The position numbers and the translations under genes were made by a program. Under the pieces are notes generated by a model, which saw nothing but the letters and a program-made list of their open reading frames with translations, was not told where the DNA came from and did not search any database. Of a stretch of 64,000 bases of DNA, positions 39,176 to 49,112 are shown piece by piece; position 1 is the stretch's first letter; each line of letters begins with the position of its first letter. Location: assembly GCA_016722045.1 (NCBI GenBank), contig JADKGY010000031.1, positions 1-64,000 of the forward strand. The letters run 5' to 3'. The DNA comes from Candidatus Opimibacter skivensis. GTDB taxonomy: Bacteria > Bacteroidota > Bacteroidia > Chitinophagales > Saprospiraceae.

Positions 39176-40195
39176 ATGAAGATCTTCGTTTTCTTCTCTT
39201 TCATAATGCTTTTAGCTGCATGCCAAAATGTTGCAAGCCCGGTTGTCAATTCACAATCTCTTATAGACAGTACATTAGATTCTATTCCTCAGCCTCCTGT
39301 TGTTCCGGTAGTGCTTGATACTGTTCTATATCAACAGAAAATACTTGAGCTGGTCCATCAGAATCCCTCAGAAAGGTGGCCTGTTCAGTCAGTATTGCCA
39401 TCACCAGGTGCTTTACTTCCCTTCAACAGAATAGTAGCTTATTATGGCAATCTTTATTCAACCGGTATGGGTATACTAGGCGCTCTACCTCCTGAACAGA
39501 TGCTGGCAGAACTTCAGAAAGAAGTACATAAATGGGAGAAGGCAGATACATTGACTCCGGTGATACCCGCCCTACATTACATCGCAGTCACAGCCCAGGC
39601 AAGTCCTGGCGCAGGAAGTAAATACAGATTACGCATGCCTTTCACACAGATTGACAAAATCCTGGAAATGGCGAAGAAAATAAATGCAATCGTTTTCCTT
39701 GATATCCAGGTTGGACACAGCACACTTCAGGACGAAATTCCACAACTTGAAAAATATCTTTCAATGCCTGATGTTCACCTGGGTATAGATCCTGAGTTTT
39801 CTATGAAAAACGGGAGGGTACCATCGACTTCCATTGGCACATTCGACGCGGCGGATATCAACTATGCAACTGAATATCTTTCTCAATTGGCGACTGAATA
39901 TCATCTCCCGCCTAAAATCCTGGTCATCCATCGATTTACAAAAGGGATGCTGACGAATTATAAGAATATAAAAACTTTACCTGATGTACAGATTGTCATG
40001 GACATGGATGGCTTCGGATTCCCTGCAAAAAAAATAAGTACCTATAATCTTTGTATCGAAAAGGAACCCGTCCAATTTACAGGTTTCAAGATCTTTTATA
40101 AAAATGATACGGAAGACAAAAAATGGCCTAAAGTCATGAAACCTGAAGATGTACTGGCGCTTAATCCCTCACCTATCTACATACAATATCAATAG
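39176..40195 (+). CDS. Lipoprotein of unknown function
   Basis: This 339-residue protein has a lipobox (MLLAACQ, Cys16), a proline-rich linker (SIPQPPVVPVVLD) and a globular domain of about 280 residues. Segments such as IVAYYGNLYSTGMGILG, INAIVFLDIQVGHSTLQDEI and VHLGIDPEFSM have the strand-helix rhythm of a TIM barrel with acidic residues at strand ends, as in glycoside-hydrolase-like folds. I do not recognise a named family. It is a single gene with flanking intergenic gaps. Confidence 0.75.
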   Translation: MKIFVFFSFIMLLAACQNVASPVVNSQSLIDSTLDSIPQPPVVPVVLDTVLYQQKILELVHQNPSERWPVQSVLPSPGALLPFNRIVAYYGNLYSTGMGILGALPPEQMLAELQKEVHKWEKADTLTPVIPALHYIAVTAQASPGAGSKYRLRMPFTQIDKILEMAKKINAIVFLDIQVGHSTLQDEIPQLEKYLSMPDVHLGIDPEFSMKNGRVPSTSIGTFDAADINYATEYLSQLATEYHLPPKILVIHRFTKGMLTNYKNIKTLPDVQIVMDMDGFGFPAKKISTYNLCIEKEPVQFTGFKIFYKNDTEDKKWPKVMKPEDVLALNPSPIYIQYQ

Positions 40196-40306
40196 GATGA
40201 ATTATAAAGTCAAAAGTTTTAAACCATAATTGCCTCATGTATATTATTCTCCTCTCTCCCTAGTCTCCGTCCCCTGCTCCCTGCTCCCTGCATTTCAAAT
40301 AATCTT

Positions 40307-41239
40307 TCATCCTTCCTTGATGACATCATACAATTGACCCATGATACCTAATCCATCATCATCAGGAGCATGCAATATCATGACCGGCAAATCAGGGTGC
40401 AGCAAAGCTTTCTTTGAAACACTTGTGTGTCCCAGTCCTTCTACAAAATTCCTGTGCTTTGTCACTAAAACAAGTAAACCTGCATGAACTCTGGTAGCAT
40501 AATCTGCTATTGCTTCGTGAATCTCTTCTCCCACATACGGAACTGACCTAATATTTATTCCCTTCATATCTTTGTTAAGAAGGATCAGCTTTTCATTCAG
40601 ACTATCTTTCAGATATGTGAATTGCTTGTCATCATTGGTAGCGAAAATGAAATCAATCGTCATGTGATGATCAGAAACAAAATCAATTATATATGTCAGT
40701 GCATTTTCGTGCAACAATTCCTCCGTCAAACCGACTACAATTTTCTCAGGAAATCTAACTGCTGCACCGGGTGGCACAACGATCACAGGTTTGGAGACAG
40801 ACCGGCTTAGCTTCAATGACACAGATCCAAAAACACGCCTTATCATTGAATCTTCTGCCTTGGTGCTCATGACAGCGAATTCATATTTGTCATTCTCCAA
40901 CAAATGAAATAATTGCGATTTAATATCCCCGGTGTCAAAATGAGTGTCAACCGGCACGTGTTTACCTGCATTGCCCTGACCCCATCCAACCTCAATCATC
41001 ATTTCCTCCAGGCGCTCTCTATTTCTATTCATCATATCGACATCGAAAGCACTATCTGTCACGGCGTCAAATAAAGGCTGATGTATGTAGGCAACCGTTA
41101 TACCCATGCCCATGTGCGTGGCCAACATACGGGCATACCGGAGTGCATGAATACTTTCCTGTGTAAAGTCAACAGGTACTAAAATAAAATGGTAGCGACT
41201 AACACTACTTTCCTCTGTACTATTTATGTCATGATTCAT
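40307..41239 (-). CDS. Universal stress protein with two UspA domains
   Basis: The first domain (about 14-155) begins YHFILVPVDFTQESIHALRY and contains KPVIVVPPG. The second (about 165-300) begins KIVVGLTEELLHENALTYII and ends near DLPVMILHAP. The 310-residue tandem arrangement is common in Bacteroidota. The G-x2-G-x9-G-S/T nucleotide-binding signature is only partly visible (RRVFGSVSLKLSRSVSKPV). Such proteins respond to starvation or redox stress. It is a single gene. Confidence 0.88.
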   Translation of the reverse strand: MNHDINSTEESSVSRYHFILVPVDFTQESIHALRYARMLATHMGMGITVAYIHQPLFDAVTDSAFDVDMMNRNRERLEEMMIEVGWGQGNAGKHVPVDTHFDTGDIKSQLFHLLENDKYEFAVMSTKAEDSMIRRVFGSVSLKLSRSVSKPVIVVPPGAAVRFPEKIVVGLTEELLHENALTYIIDFVSDHHMTIDFIFATNDDKQFTYLKDSLNEKLILLNKDMKGINIRSVPYVGEEIHEAIADYATRVHAGLLVLVTKHRNFVEGLGHTSVSKKALLHPDLPVMILHAPDDDGLGIMGQLYDVIKEG

Positions 41240-41650
41240 GGCGAAGGTTTTCTGTTTTAAAGATTGTCTGGTCGATTGATCAGTTTAAAGACAAGAATTT
41301 CACCGGATTGTTGCCATTTCTGATATCTTTTCTACACTAAAATTGCCAGAAATTCTTATTGCCAGGCATGACGGCGGTCAACCTTCCGTATGATTACGAT
41401 TAGCATTTCAGTCCTATTAGAGATGAAAATTTAAATGTAAAAACTGTGTAAAATGAAATGAATACTCAGGAATAATACGTTTTTGTCATCTTCCATTTTC
41501 ACCATCAAGCTTCATTGATATCAATCAAGAAATGTATTGACTGATGTCGTCGTCCAGTCATGCAGACCTTAAGATCTTTGTGACTGAGATATTAATCACT
41601 TCCTATATGTGGTTACCCTCTATTCTAAATCAATTCTAACATCCACTGAA
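41240..41650. other. Gene-free divergent region
   Basis: About 410 nt between the divergent universal stress protein and T9SS-cargo genes. It should contain both promoters. No clear promoter pair, repeat or RNA gene could be supported by eye. Confidence 0.5.
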
Positions 41651-44008
41651 ATGAACACACATACGATCAAAATTAAATTACACTTAGTTATTATCATCAC
41701 TTTATTTTTCTCCAGCCTGTGTATATCAACATATGCCCAGGAGCCTAATGTAAATGTTCGGTTTTCGAATCCTCACTACAGTAATCAAACAAATCAATAC
41801 TGTGTAGATGTGGAGTTTAAATCTGATACTTCGGCTGTTGAGATTTTTGGGATGAACATCCGGTTTTTCTATGACGTCAGTTCTCTTGAATTAATTGGCT
41901 TCTCTGATTTTAAAGGAGGCTATGCACCGGTATTTCCTGATCCTGCCGTCGAGATCACGAGCACTGCAGGTCCGATGTTGTTTAATTTTTCCGGTTCGGC
42001 AGTTTGGGTAAATGGCGCAATGCAGCTTGTCAATCAGGATACAACTGCTATCATACTTGATACAATCGTATGGACCAAAATATTCCAGGTTTGTTTTAAT
42101 ATCACAGATCCGAATCCTGACATGGAGCACTTTTGCCCTTCCCTTGTCTGGGACATGGAACAGGATAGTGAGAACGGAGGTTTCATGATGGGTGATGATG
42201 GTGTGACGATCACCGCCATCGACCCGAATCCATTAATGGAGTCATGTGTTGTAAATGAACATGTCACTCAATTTAACTGGGCCTACATGGGTAGTGGAAA
42301 TTATCCTTGGGGTCTGCCCATAGAAAATAATTGTATAGCATTGATTCAACAAACACTTGTGGTCACCAGTCCGGCAAATGTGATATTGGAATATCCACAA
42401 TCTACAGATCCCTCATCTACAGGTTATGCATCCGCTTCAGATGTTTGCGAAGGTAATCCAAGCATATCCTTTAATGATATCATATCAGATGGTCAATGTC
42501 CAAATGAATTCACTATATATCGTATGTGGATAGCCACAAATCTCTGCAATCAATCTGATACAAGCATACAGATCATCAATGTGTATGATACGACTCCTCC
42601 TGTCCTGACTTGTCCACAAAATATTACCATAGAGTGTCCGTCCGGCACATCTCCTGAACTTTATGCAGCAGCGACTGCAACGGATGAAGGTGGAGGAGTG
42701 ACAACCATAACATTCATCGGCGATATCATCACGAATGAAATCTCACCGAGCCATTTTATCCTCACAAGAACATTTATGGCTTCTGACATATGTGGTAACA
42801 CATCTATCGGTGTGCAGATTATAACTGTCAATGATGTAACACCGCCTTCAATTGTGATACCTCATCAATCAATTATAAACACATTTTTCAGCGCCGGTCG
42901 TAGTTTCGTATACCTATCCCATACTGAAATAATGAATACCCTGAATTCTTTCGCTGCGAACAGTATTACAGTGACAGACAATTGCAACCAGATTATCCTC
43001 CCGGTATTTAAGTTGATGACTACTATTGCTGCGAATTGCGTGGAGCAAGGATTTAAAGAAGAAAGAGTATACACATGGACCGCTACAGATGATAACGGCA
43101 ATGTCACTGTTTTATCCTTTGTTATTGATATCATCGATGACATAGCTCCTATATTGAGCGAAATACCGGCAGATGTTAAAATATTCTGCGATTCATTGCC
43201 ATCAGTACCTGTCATTTATGCTGATGATGTATCACTTCCCGTATCTATAATATATATACAAAAAATTGAACCTGCAAATGAACATGGCTACTTCAATGTG
43301 TTCAGAGAATGGACAGCAACAGATGCGTGTGGAAATAGCACCACCGGTAGTCAACATATTTATTGGAAGCCAAATGCAATCCTTTCAGCCACGATCATCA
43401 TACCAGAGCACGTCATTTGCAATTCGAATAAAGTGATGATTACAAGTTTAGTTACTGGTGAAACTGCAGGTGTCACCTATGGCTGGAAAGTAACAGGTGG
43501 CAAAAATTATATTCAGGCGGGACAAGGTACTCCTACAATATATATATACAAAGATGCAGGTGTAGCAACCGTCTATCTCATCCTTACAGATCCGTATGGA
43601 TGCATCACTATAACTTCTATAGATATTGATTGCCAAATGCCAGGTGTTACATATACGAAAATGAATAGTATAAATGATCCGGTGACAATGCCTGACCCTA
43701 CTGAAGTAACTGCGATTTCATCATATGATCAGATCGTTTCACCCGAAATAATGCTTTTGAATCTTTACCCGAATCCGGTAAGTGATAACCTGAATCTCAG
43801 CTTTGAAATTATAGAAGCAAAGGATATTGAATTGACAATGGTAAACAATACCGGAAGGATTTATCACAGTTCAATCTATCAATCAAATCCTGGATTGAAT
43901 ACAATTTCGATCGATGTCTCTCAGGTACCTGAAGGCATATATTTTTTACAAATAAAATCAGGTCAGCAAATGATCAGAAAAATACTTTCAGTATTGCATA
44001 AGATTTAA
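41651..44008 (+). CDS. Secreted HYR-like protein with type IX secretion sorting domain
   Basis: Starting at MNTHTIKIKLHLVIII (41651) the product is 785 residues with a signal peptide (ending STYAQ). After a cohesin-like N-terminal region (VNVRFSNPHYSNQTNQY, IFGMNIRFFYD) come HYR/proprotein-like repeats marked by DTTPPVLTCPQNITIECP, NDVTPPSIVI and DDIAPILSEIPADVKIFC, each with paired cysteines. The last about 75 residues (LYPNPVSDNLNLSFEI ... GIYFLQIKSGQQMIRKI) form the type A T9SS sorting domain, so the protein is exported across the outer membrane and attached to the surface or released. A strong terminator follows. Confidence 0.9.
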   Translation: MNTHTIKIKLHLVIIITLFFSSLCISTYAQEPNVNVRFSNPHYSNQTNQYCVDVEFKSDTSAVEIFGMNIRFFYDVSSLELIGFSDFKGGYAPVFPDPAVEITSTAGPMLFNFSGSAVWVNGAMQLVNQDTTAIILDTIVWTKIFQVCFNITDPNPDMEHFCPSLVWDMEQDSENGGFMMGDDGVTITAIDPNPLMESCVVNEHVTQFNWAYMGSGNYPWGLPIENNCIALIQQTLVVTSPANVILEYPQSTDPSSTGYASASDVCEGNPSISFNDIISDGQCPNEFTIYRMWIATNLCNQSDTSIQIINVYDTTPPVLTCPQNITIECPSGTSPELYAAATATDEGGGVTTITFIGDIITNEISPSHFILTRTFMASDICGNTSIGVQIITVNDVTPPSIVIPHQSIINTFFSAGRSFVYLSHTEIMNTLNSFAANSITVTDNCNQIILPVFKLMTTIAANCVEQGFKEERVYTWTATDDNGNVTVLSFVIDIIDDIAPILSEIPADVKIFCDSLPSVPVIYADDVSLPVSIIYIQKIEPANEHGYFNVFREWTATDACGNSTTGSQHIYWKPNAILSATIIIPEHVICNSNKVMITSLVTGETAGVTYGWKVTGGKNYIQAGQGTPTIYIYKDAGVATVYLILTDPYGCITITSIDIDCQMPGVTYTKMNSINDPVTMPDPTEVTAISSYDQIVSPEIMLLNLYPNPVSDNLNLSFEIIEAKDIELTMVNNTGRIYHSSIYQSNPGLNTISIDVSQVPEGIYFLQIKSGQQMIRKILSVLHKI

Positions 44009-44035
44009 AACTGAAATTTGATAACTGTGAGAATG

Positions 44036-44062
44036 GGGCAACTGAAATGTTGCCCTTTTTTT
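44036..44062 (+). terminator. Rho-independent terminator
   Basis: GGGCAAC, loop TGAAAT, GTTGCCC forms a perfect 7-bp stem followed by seven T residues, 28 nt after the T9SS protein stop. A textbook intrinsic terminator. Confidence 0.93.
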
Positions 44063-44291
44063 ATATCTCCAGGTTAATTACTGAGTTTAAAATCCTGGAT
44101 TGAAGCCCATTGGCCAGCGAAATGGTCACAGAATAACTGATTTGATGAATGTCTCTCTTTTGGTTCACTTGAGGAGAATCAAAGAATCGCCTGACCACAA
44201 TCAATGTTTCGTCTCTTCAACATGAATATCTTCACATAACGTCAAAGGTGATGCGACATTTTTTGAAAGCAAATTTTTTAATACCCCGAAA

Positions 44292-44717
44292 ATGACAGAC
44301 GAACAGTCAAATCAAATACAATTCGAAATTGAGCCCTGGAAAAGGATACTCTATCATCTGATGGACGAGAATACCCATTTAAAAAATCGCTTGGGCGAAG
44401 TACTAAAAATTAAATTTGATAAAAAATACCTGGAAAAAGCAGAACAGTTTCAAGGCCATTTTATCAAATTTGATACCCAGATCATGATCCTCAGGAATCA
44501 GCTTGCAGATGTGCATACGATGGTGGTGCAAAAAATGAACACTCCCGAGGAAACAAGGAAAATAATACCTAGTCTGAATATACTGCGCAAGGGAACTGTG
44601 CGTACACAAAAAGAATTCAACAAACTGAGAAAGGAATTTATCTGTTTCCTGGTTAAAATTTTTAATATCGATAGTGTATTGGAAGACGAGGTGATCAGGG
44701 CGGATACCTTGCAATAA
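44292..44717 (+). CDS. Hypothetical coiled-coil protein
   Basis: This 141-residue charged protein is predicted mostly helical, with coiled-coil stretches such as LMDENTHLKNRLGEVLKIKF and FDTQIMILRNQLADVHTMVV. It has no signal peptide or TM segment. It is convergent with the receiver-CRP regulator gene and stands alone. I do not recognise a family; a role as an adaptor or phosphotransfer-like helical bundle is possible but unsupported. Confidence 0.65.
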   Translation: MTDEQSNQIQFEIEPWKRILYHLMDENTHLKNRLGEVLKIKFDKKYLEKAEQFQGHFIKFDTQIMILRNQLADVHTMVVQKMNTPEETRKIIPSLNILRKGTVRTQKEFNKLRKEFICFLVKIFNIDSVLEDEVIRADTLQ

Positions 44718-44759
44718 AAATAGATCTCCCATTGAAGCCATTCAGTAGGAATAAAACTC

Positions 44760-45824
44760 TTAATTAGCCAGATGTTCCAGCTTGTATAGATCGATTAAGG
44801 CTATTTTTCCATCACTGATCTCAATGAGGTGTTCATTTTTGAAATCAGTTAATGTGCGTACGAGTGATTCAGTTGCTGTACCTGCTATGTTGGCCAGGTT
44901 CTCCCGGGTCATATCGATCATGAATTTCCCTTTGCCATTTTTGTCATATTTTTTTCTTACCATCAATAACGCATCAGCCACTTTTTTGCGGAGCGAATTA
45001 TACGCCATGGCTAAGAGTTGGTTTTCTTTGAACGAAACATTTTCCGCTAAAATCTGAATAAATATTCCGGATACTTCTTTATCATTATTTATCAAATGAT
45101 CAAATTCTTCCTTCGGAATGATGATAAGTTCTGTATTCTCAAGCGTTTCTGCTGTATCCAGATATAAAGTGCCTTCGAGAAGTGGAATATGGCCAAAGAA
45201 ATCCCCGGCAACAAAAAGATTCGTGACAAGTTCTTTGCCTTCAGAATTGGATTTATACGTTTTGACTTTTCCTTTCTGGAGATAATATAGATTTTGAGGC
45301 CGGTTACCTTCGGAATAAATGATCTGTTTCTTTACATAGGTATCAACATTACGATTTTCGGTTAGCGCAAGCCGGGGATTTTTAATGGAGGCAACCTTTG
45401 TCAGGTTGATAAGCCCTTCAAGGCCACTATACGCTACCTGTTTTAATGATTCAATTTTTTTTAACCGCCTTTCAACAGTGTTTAACAGTTCAATTCCACC
45501 AAATGGCTTTGTAATATAGTCGTCTGCTCCGGATTCCATTCCTTTTCTGAAATCACCCCTTTCGCTTTTGGCCGTTAGAAAAATGAATGGGGTATTTTTA
45601 ATAGCATCATTTCGTTGAATGGCATGAAGTACCCCGAACCCATCCAGCTCGGGCATCATAATATCACAAATGATTAAATCCGGCAGAAACTCAATTGCTT
45701 TTTCAACCCCCTTCTTTCCATTTACGGCCATGCCCACTTCATAGTTTGCCAACTCTAATATTTCACAAGTATTGTTCCTGATATCCTCATTGTCTTCAAT
45801 CAATAATATCTTCTCCTTTTTCAT
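44760..45824 (-). CDS. Hybrid regulator: receiver domain, cyclic-nucleotide-binding domain and CRP-type helix-turn-helix
   Basis: The 354-residue protein has a receiver (1-125) with LLIEDNEDI, phospho-acceptor aspartate in IICDIMMPELDG, FLTAKSE and ITKPFGG. A linker of about 40 residues leads to a cNMP-binding barrel (about 165-280, LYYLQKGKVKTYKSNSEGKE, AGDFFGHIPLLEG) and a CRP/FNR winged helix (MTRENLANIAGTATESLVRT). It combines two-component input with CRP-type output. Its start overlaps the end of the histidine kinase gene by 29 nt, so the kinase is its likely partner. A class III cyclase is encoded a few kb away. Confidence 0.9.
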   Translation of the reverse strand: MKKEKILLIEDNEDIRNNTCEILELANYEVGMAVNGKKGVEKAIEFLPDLIICDIMMPELDGFGVLHAIQRNDAIKNTPFIFLTAKSERGDFRKGMESGADDYITKPFGGIELLNTVERRLKKIESLKQVAYSGLEGLINLTKVASIKNPRLALTENRNVDTYVKKQIIYSEGNRPQNLYYLQKGKVKTYKSNSEGKELVTNLFVAGDFFGHIPLLEGTLYLDTAETLENTELIIIPKEEFDHLINNDKEVSGIFIQILAENVSFKENQLLAMAYNSLRKKVADALLMVRKKYDKNGKGKFMIDMTRENLANIAGTATESLVRTLTDFKNEHLIEISDGKIALIDLYKLEHLAN

Positions 45825-47034
45825 TCTTATTTAATTTAAACGTTACTAAAAACTCCGAGCCCTTTTCTAATTCACTTGTGCATGTCACAACACCGTTTAG
45901 CAATTCGGCATATTTTGAAATAATGTGCAGCCCCAGACCAGTTCCGTGAATATGGGCCACATTACTTCCCCGGTAAAATCGCTCCATCAGATGTTTTTGA
46001 TCCTCCCGGGATATCCCCATCCCGCTATCTTTTACGGATAGCACATAGGTCGCCTGATCAAGATGGCTATTGATTTCAATAAGACCTGAATCAGGAGAGA
46101 ATTTACTTGCATTCGAAATAAGGTTCATAAGTATATGCTTAAACAATGAGGCATCCATCATCATATTATCTTCTCCCTGATGATGAAATACTATTTGCTG
46201 ATGCAACTTAAGATTGCCTTTTATTTCTTTGATAATAGAAGTGATAAATTCATTGATATTAAATTCAGATAATTTTATCTGGATTTTTCCTTCTTCCATT
46301 TTTCCAAGGCTGAGAAAGTCATTTAAAATTTCCGTCAGCATATCCACTGAAGAAACAATTCTGAACAGGTGTTTTTCTCTTGCAATCTGGCCTTCTGCGG
46401 TGTCATATTGACGGATCAGGTAAGCTGACGATAATACGGTGCTCAAAGGCGTCCGGAATTCATGCGATGCCATCGAGACAAATCTTGATTTCAATTCATT
46501 CAATTCCTTCTCCTTTTCAAGAGCTCTTGACAATTCTTCTTTATTTATATTCAATTCTCGCATCGTATTTGTCAAAAGTTCAGTACGATGTGTCACCGTA
46601 GCCTCAAGGTTATCATGGAGTCCTTTGATATCTCTTCTTGATTTTTTCCGTTCTGATATATTACAGATGAAGGCTATGATATATTTTTCCCCCTTATCAG
46701 CATAATACCCCAGGCTTATCTCAACCGGAAATTCAGACCCGTCTTTCCGTAATCCACACAAATCTTCCGTTATTCCTATTGTCCTGATATGGGGATCTTT
46801 AAAATACAGTTCTCTGTAATTATTATGTTGAGAATGCAGGCGGGAAGGAATTAAAGCTTCGATCTTTTGGTGAATAATCTCGTCCTCCTTATATCCAAAT
46901 TCCTTCAAAGCAAAAGGATTGATGGCTATAATGTCGCCAAGGCTGTTTGTCATAAGGATACCCATGGGTGCAAAATCAAACAGGACCTTAAAGTGATTTG
47001 AGGATCTTCTTTCTTCACCTACTGTAAGTGGCAT
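45796..47034 (-). CDS. PAS-domain sensor histidine kinase
   Basis: This 412-residue cytoplasmic kinase begins with a PAS domain (about 12-130, LFDFAPMGILMTNSLGDIIA). A coiled-coil linker precedes the H-box FVSMASHEFRTPLSTVLSS (phospho-histidine near residue 191) and the ATPase boxes ILMNLISNASKFSPDSG, VKDSGMGISREDQKHL and GTGLGLHIISKYAE. It has no TM helices, so it senses an internal signal. It overlaps the hybrid receiver-CRP regulator gene, which marks them as a cognate pair. Confidence 0.93.
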   Translation of the reverse strand: MPLTVGEERRSSNHFKVLFDFAPMGILMTNSLGDIIAINPFALKEFGYKEDEIIHQKIEALIPSRLHSQHNNYRELYFKDPHIRTIGITEDLCGLRKDGSEFPVEISLGYYADKGEKYIIAFICNISERKKSRRDIKGLHDNLEATVTHRTELLTNTMRELNINKEELSRALEKEKELNELKSRFVSMASHEFRTPLSTVLSSAYLIRQYDTAEGQIAREKHLFRIVSSVDMLTEILNDFLSLGKMEEGKIQIKLSEFNINEFITSIIKEIKGNLKLHQQIVFHHQGEDNMMMDASLFKHILMNLISNASKFSPDSGLIEINSHLDQATYVLSVKDSGMGISREDQKHLMERFYRGSNVAHIHGTGLGLHIISKYAELLNGVVTCTSELEKGSEFLVTFKLNKNEKGEDIID

Positions 47035-47394
47035 CAGTATTCAATTTATACTATCAAAATAATTCGTGCATTATAGTTTATGGAATGAACATGTCATCAC
47101 CATATTTAATAAAAGCATAATGAGGGAAGGCAGACAAAATGAGGGGAGATCTTTCCATTCGGGTGGATCCGTCCTCGACCCAAGTGATAAAGAATTACAA
47201 ATACAACTTACTATTGGGAGTATACAAATACATTAGGATCAACTAATCAAAAGATTATTTCATTAGTCACAAAACACGCAATGTCTCACTTAGTTCAGTT
47301 AGTAAGATAGCCATTTTTCCCGTTTTTCCCTGAATTATCAGCTCAATGGTGATTCTTCAACCTTTTTTCAAAAAGAGGAAGTCTAATCTATCAT
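47035..47394. other. Gene-free region upstream of the PAS kinase
   Basis: About 360 nt between the OmpA-family gene end and the kinase start. It should contain the kinase/regulator promoter. I see no repeat, RNA or terminator I can support. Confidence 0.5.
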
Positions 47395-48489
47395 TTATCT
47401 GAACAGCATAAAGGAAACTTTTCGGGCAATTTTCCTATCCTCTATGGACTTTTCATTAAATATTCCTTTCCCATAAGTCATAATTCTATCCTCGGAGATC
47501 CCACTGTCCAGTAGTATTTTCCGAATTGATTCTGCTCTCCTTTTAGATAGCTCCATGTTGTGAACCACTGTACCTGTTTCATCGGTGTAACCCTGGATGA
47601 GGAGTGATAATTCTGGCTTTTTAGACAGGAGGTTTGCAATATCGCCGATCACCTTCAAATCAGAGGAAGAATGTAACTGATCATCGTCAACTTCAAAATA
47701 TACATCTCTGAATTTGGATTCTACCTTTTCTATCTTTTCAATTAAAATATTATCCAGCACAACTCTTGTTGGTTTGACAATATCAAGTGTTCGATAATAT
47801 TGCAATGTCGCGGTATTGGATATTTTAGGAATAAATGGTACAAAAGGTTTTTGAATCCTCAATGTATCTTCTTCAAACATTCCAAAATAAAAATATTTTA
47901 TGCAGACATCCGAATAAATAATTGTCTGGATTTTAACCAATGCAGTATCATTAGTAAAATCAAAAAACAGATCAGGTTTTGATAAAAGACTTCCTGTTTT
48001 ACTTTTGGTAACCCTTTCGGTTGAATACTTAACGCCGTAATGCGCAGGTTTATATTTATGGGACTTCATGTTACCAATCAAAAAACTCAATTTGTACAAT
48101 TGATTTGGCAATAAAGCCTCATTCACTTTGAGCTCAATATGATTAAATGAAACACCTTCATATCCCTTTTTATACCATGATGGCATATGATATAAAAATT
48201 GCTTTCCCACATTGAATTCACCTGATCCAAGCGTTTTATCACTCCAGGGTCTTCCGTATGTTACTATGCCTGTAGTACAAGGCAACATATCCTGGAATAT
48301 CCCGGAATTATTTTCAATGGATTCTAATTTTGAATTGGGTTTTGCATCAGTCCTTACATTTTCAAAGTCAAAAAAATAAAGTGTATCCTTTTGGCCAAAT
48401 AAAGAAACAGGTATCATCAATTCAAAAAGAGAGATTGCCAAAAAGACAACTATCCCTGTCGTTAAAAGAGTTTTTCGCGACATAAGCAA
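47395..48489 (-). CDS. OmpA-family outer-membrane protein
   Basis: This 364-residue protein has an N-terminal signal anchor (about 5-30, TGIVVFLAISLFELMIPVSL). A beta-rich domain of about 210 residues (PSWYKKGYEGVSFNHIELKV) resembles a jelly-roll ligand-binding module. The C-terminal OmpA/MotB peptidoglycan-binding domain (about 255-360) includes LLIQGYTDETGTVVHNMELS, RAESIRKILLDSGI and GKGIF. The jelly-roll plus OmpA arrangement is recurrent in Bacteroidota. It begins just downstream of the toxin gene. Confidence 0.87.
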   Translation of the reverse strand: MLMSRKTLLTTGIVVFLAISLFELMIPVSLFGQKDTLYFFDFENVRTDAKPNSKLESIENNSGIFQDMLPCTTGIVTYGRPWSDKTLGSGEFNVGKQFLYHMPSWYKKGYEGVSFNHIELKVNEALLPNQLYKLSFLIGNMKSHKYKPAHYGVKYSTERVTKSKTGSLLSKPDLFFDFTNDTALVKIQTIIYSDVCIKYFYFGMFEEDTLRIQKPFVPFIPKISNTATLQYYRTLDIVKPTRVVLDNILIEKIEKVESKFRDVYFEVDDDQLHSSSDLKVIGDIANLLSKKPELSLLIQGYTDETGTVVHNMELSKRRAESIRKILLDSGISEDRIMTYGKGIFNEKSIEDRKIARKVSFMLFR

Positions 48490-48496
48490 GAATTAA

Positions 48497-48856
48497 CTAT
48501 TTACTTCTATATATTCCTAATTGAAAGCATAAGCTATCGATCACTTCTTCCTGAATATTAATATCAGTGATGCGGCCAAAAAGTTTATCCAATCTTTTTT
48601 TATCTAATGTTCGGATTTGATGACAAAGAATAATGGATTCATATGTTAGACCAAATTGGCCGGCTTGAATAAGAACTTCATTGGGATATATTTGCCTGCC
48701 AGATTTCCGGGAGGTTATCGGGATAACATTTACGATATTTAATATGTCATTTATCTCATCTTCACTGATGATAAGTACCGGCCGGGACTTCCCTTGTTCA
48801 GATCCAATAACCGGGTCCAAATCTGCACGATAAATTGACCACCGCTGAATACTCAT
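48497..48856 (-). CDS. mazF: MazF/PemK-type toxin endoribonuclease
   Basis: This 119-residue protein shows the MazF fold signature: WSIYRADLDPVIGSEQGKSR then PVLIISEDEINDI, the NVIPITSR strand, and SIILCHQIRTLDKKRL with the conserved threonine/arginine region. It cleaves mRNA at specific short sequences when freed from its antitoxin. Its start overlaps the antitoxin stop by 4 nt (ATGA), the usual antitoxin-first order. Confidence 0.92.
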   Translation of the reverse strand: MSIQRWSIYRADLDPVIGSEQGKSRPVLIISEDEINDILNIVNVIPITSRKSGRQIYPNEVLIQAGQFGLTYESIILCHQIRTLDKKRLDKLFGRITDINIQEEVIDSLCFQLGIYRSK

Positions 48857-49080
48857 ATAACTTCACTATCAATATGACTGAAATCCTCATTGATCTCCAT
48901 AATGTCGGAAAGAAATAAAGGATCGATTGATGCTTGTTTTAATAATTCCAATTTAGATGCCATATTGTCTATGGAGTCTTCAACAGTTACAAGTACTCTC
49001 TTGCTATGCTTAAAGTCATCGGGAAGGTTTATAACCACTTGATTTTTACTATTTATTTCATAAATCCGCTTGATTGTCAT
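48853..49080 (-). CDS. Antitoxin of the MazF-type module
   Basis: The 75-residue protein has an N-terminal strand-rich segment (KRIYEINSKNQVVINLPDDF) and an acidic C-terminal tail (DIMEINEDFSHIDSEV), as expected for an antitoxin that wraps its toxin. It does not show the classical AbrB motif of MazE, so I do not name it mazE. It is directly upstream of mazF and probably represses the operon. Promoter DNA is in the short gap to the cyclase gene. Confidence 0.8.
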   Translation of the reverse strand: MTIKRIYEINSKNQVVINLPDDFKHSKRVLVTVEDSIDNMASKLELLKQASIDPLFLSDIMEINEDFSHIDSEVI

Positions 49081-49112
49081 TGTGTTTGCTATTTATTCAA
49101 AGATAAGGAGTT

